Positions 1-6,391 of a stretch of DNA of 10,308 nucleotides are shown one piece after another. The stretch is from Dehalococcoidia bacterium (lineage in GTDB: Bacteria > Chloroflexota > Dehalococcoidia > JACPQF01), in the NCBI GenBank assembly GCA_030650265.1, contig JAUSEJ010000180.1:1-10308 (forward strand), written 5' to 3'. Each line of letters opens with the position of its first letter. Positions within the stretch are counted from its first letter, which is position 1. The notes below the pieces were generated by a model. That model saw nothing but the letters and a program-made list of their open reading frames with translations, was not told the DNA's origin and searched no databases. The position numbers were made by a program, and so were the translations under genes.

Positions 1-1
1 C

Positions 2-421
2 GGCAAAGTCTGCAACATGCGGCTGTTCCGACGCGAAACGCTGAACAGCCTGTTCGAGGAAATGCTGGAAGAATTCATCCGGGACACGCTCGCCCGCTAT
101 CAGCCGACACCGTCTGTCTGCCCAATTCCCGAGCGCGACGATCTGGAGGTCGATTGGCAGTTCAAGCCTAATGGGACACCTCTTTACCTGTTTGGCGTAA
201 AAGACGATGCGCGTGCCCGACTCGCCACTATTGGCTGCCTCGAGTTCCAGCGCAACAAGCTGCCTTTCCGCAGTATGGTGGTACATGAGAACTTCGACAA
301 GATTGGCCCCAAGGACAAGATACGACTCACCTCGGCCTGCGACAAGCAATTCACGTCCTTGGACGACTTCCGACAGAACGCTGAACAGTACTTGGAGCGG
401 GAACGGGAGACTGTGCATTGA
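2..421 (+). CDS. DUF1828/DUF1829-like protein, C-terminal part (5' end outside window)
   Basis: The reading frame is open to the left edge. The codons before the first ATG at 17 (G-K-V-C-N) read through without a stop, so the gene most likely begins upstream and this is its C-terminal 139 or so residues. The visible protein is charged and soluble, with no membrane segment. An amphipathic helix (residues 5-25 from the ATG, rich in E, L and F) is followed by a beta-rich stretch around PLYLFGVKDDARARLATI, a segment FRSMVVHENFDKIG, and a final helix around FTSLDDFRQNAEQYLE. This pattern resembles the C-terminal domain of DUF1828/DUF1829 proteins, which have no established function and are often found in phage-like or defence-associated accessory regions. 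The family call is from memory of its conserved pattern and is moderate. No plus-strand partner gene follows it in the window. Confidence 0.6.
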   Translation, partial: GKVCNMRLFRRETLNSLFEEMLEEFIRDTLARYQPTPSVCPIPERDDLEVDWQFKPNGTPLYLFGVKDDARARLATIGCLEFQRNKLPFRSMVVHENFDKIGPKDKIRLTSACDKQFTSLDDFRQNAEQYLERERETVH

Positions 422-492
422 CCGATTGCAAGCATGAAAGAACAACTGGCGATAGTGGACACTCCAGGCTCGACTCTACCTGAGAATCCCAT

Positions 493-528
493 AGTTGCCC
501 GTAAATCCCCCTCGATGTTTGGGCAACT
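493..528. repeat. 8-bp inverted repeat with 20-nt spacer
   Basis: AGTTGCCC at 493-500 is the exact reverse complement of GGGCAACT at 521-528. It lies in the 161-nt gap between the convergent ends of the DUF1828-like gene and the winged-helix gene. The long loop and the lack of a T-run make it a poor intrinsic terminator. The rest of the gap holds only two very short hairpins (549-562 and 569-579) and no convincing gene. Confidence 0.35.
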
Positions 529-582
529 TCCGTTCTGCCCAGGAAGCGCTCCATAGATGGAGATGTTTAGGCAAAGCCTTAC

Positions 583-819
583 TCAGACAACTTCTCGTTG
601 AAGCGTAGTCGATGCCAAAACTACGCGATAGAGGAACTCATGGCCGCCTGAACGGGGCGTCATTTCTGTGCGCGTGACCAGACCCGCTGCAAGTAACGGC
701 TTCAAGCGATTATTACACGCCGGTACGCCGATGGCCAGATCTGCCGCCAACTCTGCCCTTCGAAATTCGCCCCGCAGACGGGCAGCATCAAAAGTAATCT
801 GCAAGTGATGATATAACAC
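583..819 (-). CDS. Small winged-helix DNA-binding protein (78 aa)
   Basis: This short protein has the layout of a compact winged-helix regulator. A leading beta/helix segment is followed by helix 2 (about residues 21-28, RAELAADL), a turn GV, a probable recognition helix (32-44, PACNNRLKPLLAA), then AGLVTRTEM and a wing around RSGGHEFLYRVV (56-67). The repeated 'LLAAGLV' and wing pattern is typical of MarR/ArsR-like folds, but I cannot assign a family. I chose the GTG at 819-817 because a strong GGGGGAGG Shine-Dalgarno lies 5 nt upstream. The longer in-frame GTG at 885 would lie between the -35 and -10 of the predicted promoter. The gene stands alone between an Hsp20 terminator and a convergent gene, so its target is unknown. 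It may regulate itself. Confidence 0.62.
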   Translation of the reverse strand: MLYHHLQITFDAARLRGEFRRAELAADLAIGVPACNNRLKPLLAAGLVTRTEMTPRSGGHEFLYRVVLASTTLQREVV

Positions 820-867
820 CGTAACCTCCCCCTTCTGCTCATCGTGTTCACTGATGCCAGTGAATGC

Positions 868-895
868 AGTATAAAGCGGTGACACGAACGGTCAA
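868..895 (-). promoter_or_regulatory. Sigma70-like promoter of the winged-helix gene
   Basis: On the minus strand, TTGACC (895-890) and TATACT (873-868) are separated by 16 bp, both 5/6 matches to consensus. Transcription would start near 861, giving a leader of about 40 nt that contains the GGGGGAGG ribosome binding site. This promoter decides the start codon of the gene, because an upstream GTG at 885 would not be transcribed. Confidence 0.65.
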
Positions 896-970
896 TTCAG
901 CTCCTGACGCAACAGGACGAGCCATCGACAGGGCCTCAATGTTATGCACTTTGCCGCTGGTAAGATCAAA

Positions 971-1005
971 CGAAGCAACCCGGACATGCTGTCCGGGTTG
1001 CTTCG
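971..1005 (-). terminator. Rho-independent terminator of hsp20
   Basis: A perfect 16-bp stem (971-986 with 990-1005, arm CGAAGCAACCCGGACA) has a 3-nt loop. On the minus strand it is followed by TTTGATCTTA, a moderately T-rich tail. It lies 25 nt past the Hsp20 stop codon. The plus-strand side (CCCCTACCCC) has no T-run, so termination of minus-strand transcripts is favoured. It separates the Hsp20 unit from the winged-helix gene downstream. Confidence 0.85.
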
Positions 1006-1030
1006 CCCCTACCCCTTTGAGTATGGAGGG

Positions 1031-1429
1031 TTATGGAGCTTTGATTTCCTTGGTCGCGTTGATTTCCTTGGTCGCGTTGATTTCCTTGGTCGCCTTGATT
1101 TCCTTTGGTTTGGTTGGCGCCACACTGCTCTTAATTGCCACCTTCACAGCATCTTCCATCGGGTCCTTGAAAGGCACCTCGATTCGGAGCAGCCCATGCT
1201 CGTATGTCGCTTCGGCTTTGCTGGGTTTAACTATCCAACCTAAAGCCAGGGCCGCAACGTACTCGATGTCCCTTGCGGGCGCCGTCAAATGGACGCTGTC
1301 TTCCAGAACCTTCAGGTCGATTGTGTCCGTTGGCGCGCCTGGAAGGGCGAACTCGACAACTAGCTTGCCATTTGCCTCATCCGCATACGCCACGGTATAA
1401 GGCGCAACCTTCATTCGATATTCCGACAT
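1031..1429 (-). CDS. Hsp20/alpha-crystallin family small heat-shock protein
   Basis: Small heat-shock proteins bind unfolding proteins in the cytoplasm without ATP and hold them for refolding by DnaK or ClpB. The alpha-crystallin domain spans about residues 8-102. It shows the early strand pattern KLVVEFALPGAPTDTIDLKV with the family's P-G turn, and the late signature YEHGLLRIEVPF (A-x-x-x-n-G-V-L type). At 132 aa it is near the normal family length, but the N-terminal arm is very short. The usual C-terminal I-x-I/V anchor that drives oligomer assembly is replaced by a low-complexity lysine-rich tail built from a six-residue unit KEINAT. The ATG at 1429 has AAAGGAG 9 nt upstream. It is a single-gene unit with its own promoter region, a palindromic candidate operator and a strong terminator. 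Confidence 0.9.
   Translation of the reverse strand: MSEYRMKVAPYTVAYADEANGKLVVEFALPGAPTDTIDLKVLEDSVHLTAPARDIEYVAALALGWIVKPSKAEATYEHGLLRIEVPFKDPMEDAVKVAIKSSVAPTKPKEIKATKEINATKEINATKEIKAP
1041..1106 (-). repeat. 18-bp tandem repeat encoding the Hsp20 tail
   Basis: Plus-strand unit TTGATTTCCTTGGTCGCG occurs at 1041-1058 and 1059-1076, at 1077-1094 with one changed base, and partially (first 11-12 nt) at 1095-1106. The unit is a whole number of codons (six), so copy-number change keeps the frame. It encodes (K-E-I-N/K-A-T)n at the C-terminus of the Hsp20 protein. Confidence 0.9.
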
Positions 1430-1459
1430 CCTTGCAAACTCCTTTCATTAGATACCTGG

Positions 1460-1488
1460 AGTGTAGATCATGTTTTGCGCTAGCGCAA
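1460..1488 (-). promoter_or_regulatory. Probable hsp20 promoter
   Basis: On the minus strand TTGCGC (1488-1483) and TACACT (1465-1460) have a 17-bp spacer. The predicted start lies about 10 nt before the AAAGGAG ribosome binding site. The matches are moderate (3/6 and 4/6). The -35 hexamer falls inside the perfect palindrome at 1474-1489, which suits an arrangement where a bound regulator blocks the promoter. Confidence 0.45.
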
Positions 1489-1489
1489 A
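1474..1489. promoter_or_regulatory. Perfect 16-bp palindrome, candidate operator for hsp20
   Basis: TTTGCGCTAGCGCAAA is its own reverse complement. It lies 44 bp upstream of the Hsp20 start codon and overlaps the predicted -35. It is not the CIRCE element bound by HrcA (TTAGCACTC-N9-GAGTGCTAA), nor a HAIR element as I know it. With almost no loop it is better read as a binding site for a dimeric protein than as an RNA hairpin. It also overlaps the last codons of the DUF433 remnant. Confidence 0.5.
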
Positions 1490-1764
1490 CAAATGGAAAA
1501 TTTTTCTGGACAAAGCCGCTGATCTCTTTTCAACCCACAGTGAAGATGCTGGTTTATCGATACTAACTGAAGACGTACTGCCTCGGCGATAGCATCCTTA
1601 GCAATGGCTCCACACCACTCTTGGGAAACGGCCTCCCAAGCCATGCCACTCGATAATTGCTCGAGCACGTGCGAAACCATTATACGTGTCCCGCGAAAGG
1701 TAGGCTTGCCGTGGCAGATTTGGGGGTCGGTAACAATTTAACGGCCCATCCGTTTTGCTCCCAT
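1480..1764 (-). pseudogene. DUF433-family protein, disrupted by an in-frame stop codon
   Basis: DUF433 proteins are short, helical, DNA-binding-like proteins, often antitoxin-like partners of PIN-domain (DUF5615) proteins. A well-formed start is present: AAGGAG at 1778-1773, then 8 nt, then the ATG at 1764. The frame reads MGAKRMGR, then TAA at 1740-1738, then IVTDPQICHGKPTFRGTRI and on through VLEQLSSGMAWEAV and AIAEAVRLQ. This is the full DUF433 signature (ICHGKP, GTRI, LxxGM). Family members usually carry Tyr or Arg just before IV, so TAT/TAC to TAA is the simplest change. The codons between the TAA and the next ATG (1680) include no ATG, GTG or TTG, and starting at 1680 would remove the conserved N-terminal half. 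The last 35 or so residues do not look like the family. No DUF5615 partner gene is nearby. A sequencing error at the stop is the main alternative. Confidence 0.72.
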
Positions 1765-1872
1765 GCTGACCACTCCTTGCCAGAGCAGCTATTCCCTAGA
1801 TCTCCACCATGCACAAAGCACCCCGGGGAATCTCCTCCAGAGTCACTAGCGAAGACCACAAGGCGCGTTAAC

Positions 1873-1881
1873 ATTATAACA
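1873..1881 (-). promoter_or_regulatory. Extended -10 element upstream of the DUF433 remnant
   Basis: The minus strand reads TGTTATAAT, a perfect TATAAT (1878-1873) with the TGn extension. It lies about 110 bp upstream of the original ATG at 1764. No good -35 is present at 16-18 bp, which extended -10 promoters can tolerate. The interval 1765-1946 holds no other supported feature. Confidence 0.35.
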
Positions 1882-1946
1882 AGCAACGGCAAGACGAATT
1901 CGCACCCCTTCGCTGGCGCCATAAGCGTTAAGATGTAAAGAGTTCG

Positions 1947-2651
1947 CTAACCCGCGGTAGGCAGGTGTATATACTTGGATTGCAGACATACCCGTCCCGG
2001 GCCGGTGAAGCGAGTCCAGGCCATCTGTTCAGTACCCGCCAGTAGACCGCTGCCCAAGCTTTGATGGATGGTCTGCATTTGGACCGATTGATCCTTGTAG
2101 ACCCACCCTCCCGGCTCGATATCGATCTGCTCTCCCTGTTCAAGGACTGACTCGAAAACGTTCCCGTACCCATGTAGCCATAGTAATCCCGGCCGGTCTA
2201 CCACGGAGAATGTGTCGATGAAGAACCCCGTGCTTCCCATAAGTATGTTGGAGCTACCCTTCATCCGCGCTGAAGAATAGCTGACAGTTTCGGTGGCGGC
2301 GAGGAACTGGTGCTCACGCACATCTACTGATTGACCTCTTTCCAGATGGATGCCAAATACTTGTCCGACTCCATCACGGCTGAAGGCGATCCGGCCGGGC
2401 CCCTTGGCCTCGGTGAGAAACACCGGCATTCCCGATATTAGTCGAGTGAACCCACCCTTTACAGCCTTCACGCTAATCTGGACCGAGGGATTCTTCCAGA
2501 GCAGAACATGGTGTTCGAAGTAGACCGGCATGCTGGTCAGGTCAATTTCGAGAACGGGAACCAGTGCGCCCTCGATATGATAAGTGACACCGCCGTAGCT
2601 CTCATCCTTCCGCTGAAGGACCGCGCTTGGCATTGGTTGGGGCAAACCCAT
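1947..2651 (-). CDS. AIM24 family protein (TRAP-like beta domain)
   Basis: The 234-residue protein matches the bacterial AIM24 family, built from a beta-rich fold related to the trp RNA-binding attenuation protein. Its biochemical role in bacteria is not established; the yeast namesake is a mitochondrial inner-membrane organisation protein. Visible family hallmarks are the opening HIEGALVPVLEIDL (about 26-39), VYFEHHVLLWKNPSVQISVK (a variant of the 'aehGamLwkdp' block), SGMPVFLTEAKGPGRIAFSRD (a GxGxIafsrd turn), and a second half with GSTGFFIDTFS, GPGRVCLQS and repeated short beta strands. It has no signal peptide or membrane segment. The ATG at 2651 has GGGAGG 6 nt upstream. It lies 92 nt downstream of the YfhO-like stop on the same strand but has its own -10 element, so it need not be an operon partner. 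Confidence 0.88.
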   Translation of the reverse strand: MGLPQPMPSAVLQRKDESYGGVTYHIEGALVPVLEIDLTSMPVYFEHHVLLWKNPSVQISVKAVKGGFTRLISGMPVFLTEAKGPGRIAFSRDGVGQVFGIHLERGQSVDVREHQFLAATETVSYSSARMKGSSNILMGSTGFFIDTFSVVDRPGLLWLHGYGNVFESVLEQGEQIDIEPGGWVYKDQSVQMQTIHQSLGSGLLAGTEQMAWTRFTGPGRVCLQSKYIHLPTAG

Positions 2652-2701
2652 GAGACACCTCCCGATGATATCCGGCTACAAATGTCGACCGGCTAATTAT
2701 C

Positions 2702-2707
2702 ATTATA
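2702..2707 (-). promoter_or_regulatory. -10 element upstream of the AIM24 gene
   Basis: A perfect TATAAT on the minus strand (2707-2702) lies in the 92-nt gap between the YfhO-like stop and the AIM24 start, about 50 bp from the ATG. The -35 position has no good hexamer. It suggests AIM24 can be transcribed independently of the upstream gene. Confidence 0.4.
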
Positions 2708-2743
2708 CACTCGTTCGCCCGATCAGCGCAGAAAGTGAGGGAC

Positions 2744-5275
2744 CTACTCAACCGGCAACGGCAGTTTCACATGCAGAGGCCCATTGTCTCGTCTCCCGAT
2801 AATCAACAGGAAACAAACGACGATCAGGAGAAGTGAGAAGATGCTTAACCAGACGCCGTACTTGAACGACGCCGGCTCGTAGTTGAAGATGACGTCATGC
2901 TCGCCGGGATCGGTAATGGCGATGGTGCGAAACACGGCGTCAGCCCGGTATATAGGCGTCTCCACACCGTCAATGGTCGCCCGCCATCCCGGATAGTATA
3001 GATCGGTCAGGACCAACCAGCCCGCACCCTGAGTCTTGATCCGGACGGTCTCGTCCCCGGCCTCGACGATCTCGGCCAAGGCGATTTGACTATCGGGCCG
3101 GAATTCAGTGGCTACTTCGGTTTCCAGCACGACTGTCGCCAACGGGGCAAACGCGGGAGAGCGAACAAGAGCCAGCGCTTCCTCGGGTGCAGCCGTAAGC
3201 GCTTTCGGGACAATATAGACGCGCGGCAAAGCGCCCGGGTTTAGGTAAACGTAAGGCTTGTCAGATGTGATGGCGGTAAGACGTGGATCGTCCAGTGGCT
3301 TGCTGGCGGCGATGAAGCGGGCGCCCAGGAGATTCAACACGCCCAGGTTTTGGCGCAATGCCTCGGGAGACGATGGCGGCAACCCGTAGGCCAGGTTCAC
3401 GCCGCCCAAAGCGCCGAGGAAGTCGAAGTAACGCAGGGAGCCCAGAGCCGACGAAGCGCCGGTGTGGGGAACGCCGAACAGAAGATTGTAGTTTGGCGTT
3501 AGACTGGCGAAAGAACTAGCCGAGGTCATGACTTCTTCCTGCGTCACGAGTTCGTAGAGGCGACTAGACACCGTGAGCGAATTCTGAGCCTGTCTCTGCC
3601 ACTGGGCCACAAGGGGCGGCTCAGCCAGTAGATTAGCCGAAGATAGCCTGTCGAAGGGACTGCCAACCATTAGCGCCATTTCCAGCCCCATGAGCACAAG
3701 CAGGATCGTGGGCAGCCACACGACCGGGATTGACGACCTTGCGCTCGTGGCGTAGCGGATAGCGAGTAGGGCCAGCAAACAGATGACGATTGGCTGCAAA
3801 GTGGCAGGGTTGAGGGGCGACAGTGAGTGGGTGATCTGGGAGTAGATAGAGTTGATCTTGGCGTCGTAGTAGTCCCAGCCCTGCAAGCGATAGCGCGTTC
3901 CCAATAGCGACCCCTGGACCAGATCCCTCGCCATGCCCAGAAACAGGGAACGCCCCAATTGAGCGACAACACCCCCCACGAGGCTGATGGTCAACAAAGC
4001 AAGAACTAGCAGTCGTATCGTCTTCCGAAGCAGAGCGATCTGCAGCGTCGATTGACCAACCGTAGGGGACGGGGCGGGCACGGGGGCGCCGCCCCTACAG
4101 AATTGTTCGGGATCGGTGGTCCTGGCGCCGATCACAGGTGACGAGAACGCCGCCATTAACTGGCTGAAGCCCCGGCCGGCGAGAAGCGACAAGCAGAAAG
4201 TAGTGAGGAACGTAAAACGGAGTGGCACCCGCAAGAAAGACAGTCCCGGCAGCTTCGAGACAAAGTAGTAAAGCGGCGTGTACTTGCCAAAAGCCAGCAA
4301 TAGAGAAAGGCCGCAAACTACCCACAAAAACTTATCCAACTGGCTCATCCGTCTTCTTAGCCGGAGGAGAGCAAGGGAAAGCGCCAGAATACCTATGTAG
4401 ATCCGGCCGCTGAGCCCGCCTTCGACAGACCAGCCAGGCGTAAGGTAATTTAGCAAGCCGGTGGGGAGAAGGGAACCCTGTGTGGCCAGACTGTAATCGA
4501 GTCCAGCCGAGCGAACAGATTCAGCAGCCATCTCCATGGTCGGCACAAGCTGGATTGCGGCCAGGCCAATCCCCAGGACAAGGCCGAGAACCCAGCCACC
4601 TCCCGATCGCCAAAAGGCCCTTGCCCTCAAGCCCGAAGTCAAGAAAGCCGCATATAGCAGGAAAGCTGAGGCGAGGATGACCCCATACAATGCCGTCTGG
4701 GGGAATCCTCCCAGCCACATAAGACCGGTGATCAGGCCTACCAGCGGGACATAGATTGTGATTATTTGACGGGAGCCCAGACGGAGGGCCAGCCAAGCCA
4801 GCAACGGCCACCAGGCAAGAGCATTAAGTAAGGGAGAGCTCTGAGAGCCAAATATGACGACCGCCACCCAAATCCAGGACGAAAGGACGGCCGGCCAGGC
4901 CAACAGGTTGAGCTCGCGCGCGAGCGAGTACATTAGAATTCCACTTCCCAGGGTCTGCAACAGAAGAGTCACCTTTAACGCCAGGGGAACCGCCAAAAGC
5001 CAATAGACGAGAAGATTCAAGGGATAGAGCAGGCCGCCCTGACCATCGGCCAACAGGGGAAAGCCACTTTGAATGCCCGCTGTCCATAAGGGAGCGTGCC
5101 CTGCCTGCCATTGAGCCATGCCAACGGCGGTCAATGGATAGAAATAGAAGGCAAGGTCACCGCCAAAGTCAATGGGCGCCTCGCTCTTAATTATCAGAGG
5201 GATGAAGTAGACCAGAATGGGAACGGTCACCGCCAGGAACGGCAACAGACCGGGACGCTCTGCCTCTTTAGTCAC
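2744..5275 (-). CDS. YfhO-like polytopic membrane protein (GT-C type glycosyltransferase superfamily)
   Basis: This 843-residue protein has the layout of the bacterial YfhO family: a first transmembrane helix (about 11-29), an extracytoplasmic loop with the motif DFGGDLAFYFYP (36-47), roughly a dozen further helices to about residue 545, a large extracytoplasmic domain (about 545-800) and a last helix (about 808-828) with a short basic tail. In GT-C enzymes an acidic residue in the first outer loop is catalytic; D40 is the candidate here. The ending LYYPGWRATIDG ... FNYEPASFKYGVW is the strongest family hallmark. Characterised YfhO relatives add sugars to cell-surface polymers such as lipoteichoic acid using lipid-linked donors; the substrate here is unknown. 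The GTG start at 5275 has GGAG 8 nt upstream. No glycosyltransferase partner is adjacent. Residues about 393-405 (RGGAPVPAPSPT) are encoded by an inserted palindromic repeat. Confidence 0.87.
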   Translation of the reverse strand: MTKEAERPGLLPFLAVTVPILVYFIPLIIKSEAPIDFGGDLAFYFYPLTAVGMAQWQAGHAPLWTAGIQSGFPLLADGQGGLLYPLNLLVYWLLAVPLALKVTLLLQTLGSGILMYSLARELNLLAWPAVLSSWIWVAVVIFGSQSSPLLNALAWWPLLAWLALRLGSRQIITIYVPLVGLITGLMWLGGFPQTALYGVILASAFLLYAAFLTSGLRARAFWRSGGGWVLGLVLGIGLAAIQLVPTMEMAAESVRSAGLDYSLATQGSLLPTGLLNYLTPGWSVEGGLSGRIYIGILALSLALLRLRRRMSQLDKFLWVVCGLSLLLAFGKYTPLYYFVSKLPGLSFLRVPLRFTFLTTFCLSLLAGRGFSQLMAAFSSPVIGARTTDPEQFCRGGAPVPAPSPTVGQSTLQIALLRKTIRLLVLALLTISLVGGVVAQLGRSLFLGMARDLVQGSLLGTRYRLQGWDYYDAKINSIYSQITHSLSPLNPATLQPIVICLLALLAIRYATSARSSIPVVWLPTILLVLMGLEMALMVGSPFDRLSSANLLAEPPLVAQWQRQAQNSLTVSSRLYELVTQEEVMTSASSFASLTPNYNLLFGVPHTGASSALGSLRYFDFLGALGGVNLAYGLPPSSPEALRQNLGVLNLLGARFIAASKPLDDPRLTAITSDKPYVYLNPGALPRVYIVPKALTAAPEEALALVRSPAFAPLATVVLETEVATEFRPDSQIALAEIVEAGDETVRIKTQGAGWLVLTDLYYPGWRATIDGVETPIYRADAVFRTIAITDPGEHDVIFNYEPASFKYGVWLSIFSLLLIVVCFLLIIGRRDNGPLHVKLPLPVE
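4062..4098. repeat. GC-rich palindromic dispersed repeat, copy 1, inside the YfhO-like gene
   Basis: The ends GTAGGGG and CCCCTAC are inverted copies flanking a G/C-only core. Bases 4066-4085 (GGGACGGGGCGGGCACGGGG) are identical to 10039-10058, and the right ends (CCGCCCCTACA) also match, so this is a dispersed repeat rather than local composition. Inside the gene it is read in frame as RGGAPVPAPSPT, falling in a loop between membrane helices (predicted around 367 and 424), where an insertion should be tolerated. Confidence 0.75.
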
Positions 5276-5375
5276 ACTATCATCTCCAGTTTGTCCAGAT
5301 CACGTCGAATGTGCGGCGCTGATATCCTAGCGGATTTCCCAGATAATGTAAACCTGGGCAGAAGGCAGACAGGTC

Positions 5376-5404
5376 TTTACATTAAGGGCATCGTAGGGTA
5401 TGAT
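5376..5404 (+). promoter_or_regulatory. Sigma70-like promoter of the pentapeptide-repeat gene
   Basis: TTTACA (5376-5381) and TATGAT (5399-5404) are separated by 17 bp, each 5/6 to consensus. The predicted start near 5411 leaves a leader of about 70 nt before the ATG at 5482. It lies in the 206-bp region divergent from the YfhO-like gene. I see no matching strong promoter for the minus-strand gene there. Confidence 0.65.
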
Positions 5405-5481
5405 CGCCACACTGCTGGTGGAGCTTATCCATATATTAGTTCCCTTGCGTCACGGATTGAGAACCATCAAAGGGGGAGAAC

Positions 5482-6330
5482 ATGCAGCAGACGTGGGAAA
5501 GCCTTGTCCGGCGATTAACGGCCCGGAATGTGGCGGCCGTTCTGGCTGCTCTTGGTGTCCTGATTGGGGTATTGGGATACGGCGCCGGGGTTCAGTGGCA
5601 CTTCGATGGCGGGAAATTGGTGGCAGATCTCTACGCCAATCTCTTCGTCGGGCTGATCAGCGTCGCTATAACTGTGCTTATTCTGGATGGCATGGACCAA
5701 AGACGATGCGGGCAGGAGCGCAAAGAGGTCCTCAGGCTTCAGATGGGTAGTCCCGACCACGGGTCCGCCCTTGAGGCTGTACGCATGCTTAATGCGACGC
5801 AGCGGGGCGTATGGTTGAGAGATGGCTCCTTGAGAACTGTCGACTTGCGCCAGGCTAGCTTGAGCGGCGCCAGTTTGGCTAAGGCTGACCTGAGCGAGGC
5901 CGACTTGAGCGGTGCCGATTTGAGCAAGGCAGACCTCCGAGGAGCCAATCTTAGCGGCGCCAATCTGTTCAGAACTGACCTTCGCCAGGCCGAACTTCAG
6001 GGCGCCAAGCTCATCGGGGCCAACTTGAACTGGGCGATCGTCAGTAGAGCCGACCTGAGCAAAGCTGACCTGACCAAAGCCAACCTGAGCCGGGCCGATT
6101 TGAGCTGGGCCGAATTGGTTGGGGCCACTCTGTGCGAAGCGAACCTGTTCAGGGCTGACCTGAGCAAGGCCGACCTGACCGACGCCGATTTGAGCCGGGC
6201 CGACCTGAGCGATACAGTACTAAGCCGGGCTAAGCTGGCTGGCGCCAAGCTCGACGGCGTCAAACACAGCATCGTTACCGTCTGGCCCAGCGATTTCACG
6301 CCACCGCCCGAATCAAAGCCCGATGAGTAG
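5482..6330 (+). CDS. Membrane-anchored pentapeptide-repeat protein
   Basis: The 282-residue protein has two parts. The N-terminus has two hydrophobic helices (about 17-36 and 52-69) with a short outer loop, followed by basic residues (DQRR) that should face the cytoplasm. A linker (ERKEVLRLQMGSPDHGSALEAVRML, abbreviated as residues 79-103) leads into about 28 tandem A(D/N)LS-type pentapeptides (about 117-260), which fold as a right-handed quadrilateral beta helix. The central L and preceding A are nearly invariant. A short acidic, proline-rich tail follows. The role of this architecture is unknown. Some soluble pentapeptide proteins mimic DNA and protect gyrase, but the membrane anchor argues against equating them. 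The ATG follows AGGGGG. It converges on the DinB gene with a 61-nt gap that shows no convincing terminator. Confidence 0.88.
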   Translation: MQQTWESLVRRLTARNVAAVLAALGVLIGVLGYGAGVQWHFDGGKLVADLYANLFVGLISVAITVLILDGMDQRRCGQERKEVLRLQMGSPDHGSALEAVRMLNATQRGVWLRDGSLRTVDLRQASLSGASLAKADLSEADLSGADLSKADLRGANLSGANLFRTDLRQAELQGAKLIGANLNWAIVSRADLSKADLTKANLSRADLSWAELVGATLCEANLFRADLSKADLTDADLSRADLSDTVLSRAKLAGAKLDGVKHSIVTVWPSDFTPPPESKPDE

Positions 6331-6391
6331 AGCCCGAGATGCCGGCCATTTCTCCAACGGCAGCCTTGTATCTACGGGTTTCTACCGCCGC

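Noticed and set aside
820..885. Longer start (GTG at 885) for the winged-helix protein
   Set aside because: The GTG lies between the predicted -35 and -10 of the gene's own promoter, and its possible AGGAG is 15 nt away. The GTG at 819 has an ideal ribosome binding site.
864..1400. 178-codon + frame opposite Hsp20
   Set aside because: It is antisense to the Hsp20 gene, runs through the terminator hairpin, and its repeats only reflect the Hsp20 tail repeat.
1439..1464. RNA thermometer in the hsp20 leader (ACTCC pairing with GGAGT of the ribosome binding site)
   Set aside because: The ACT of the pairing partner falls inside the predicted -10 box, so it would not be transcribed, and five base pairs alone are weak.
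5739..6299. Minus-strand frames antisense to the pentapeptide repeats
   Set aside because: Their L-A-P-L-R-S-A patterns are the mirror of the repetitive codons on the plus strand and have no ribosome binding sites of note.
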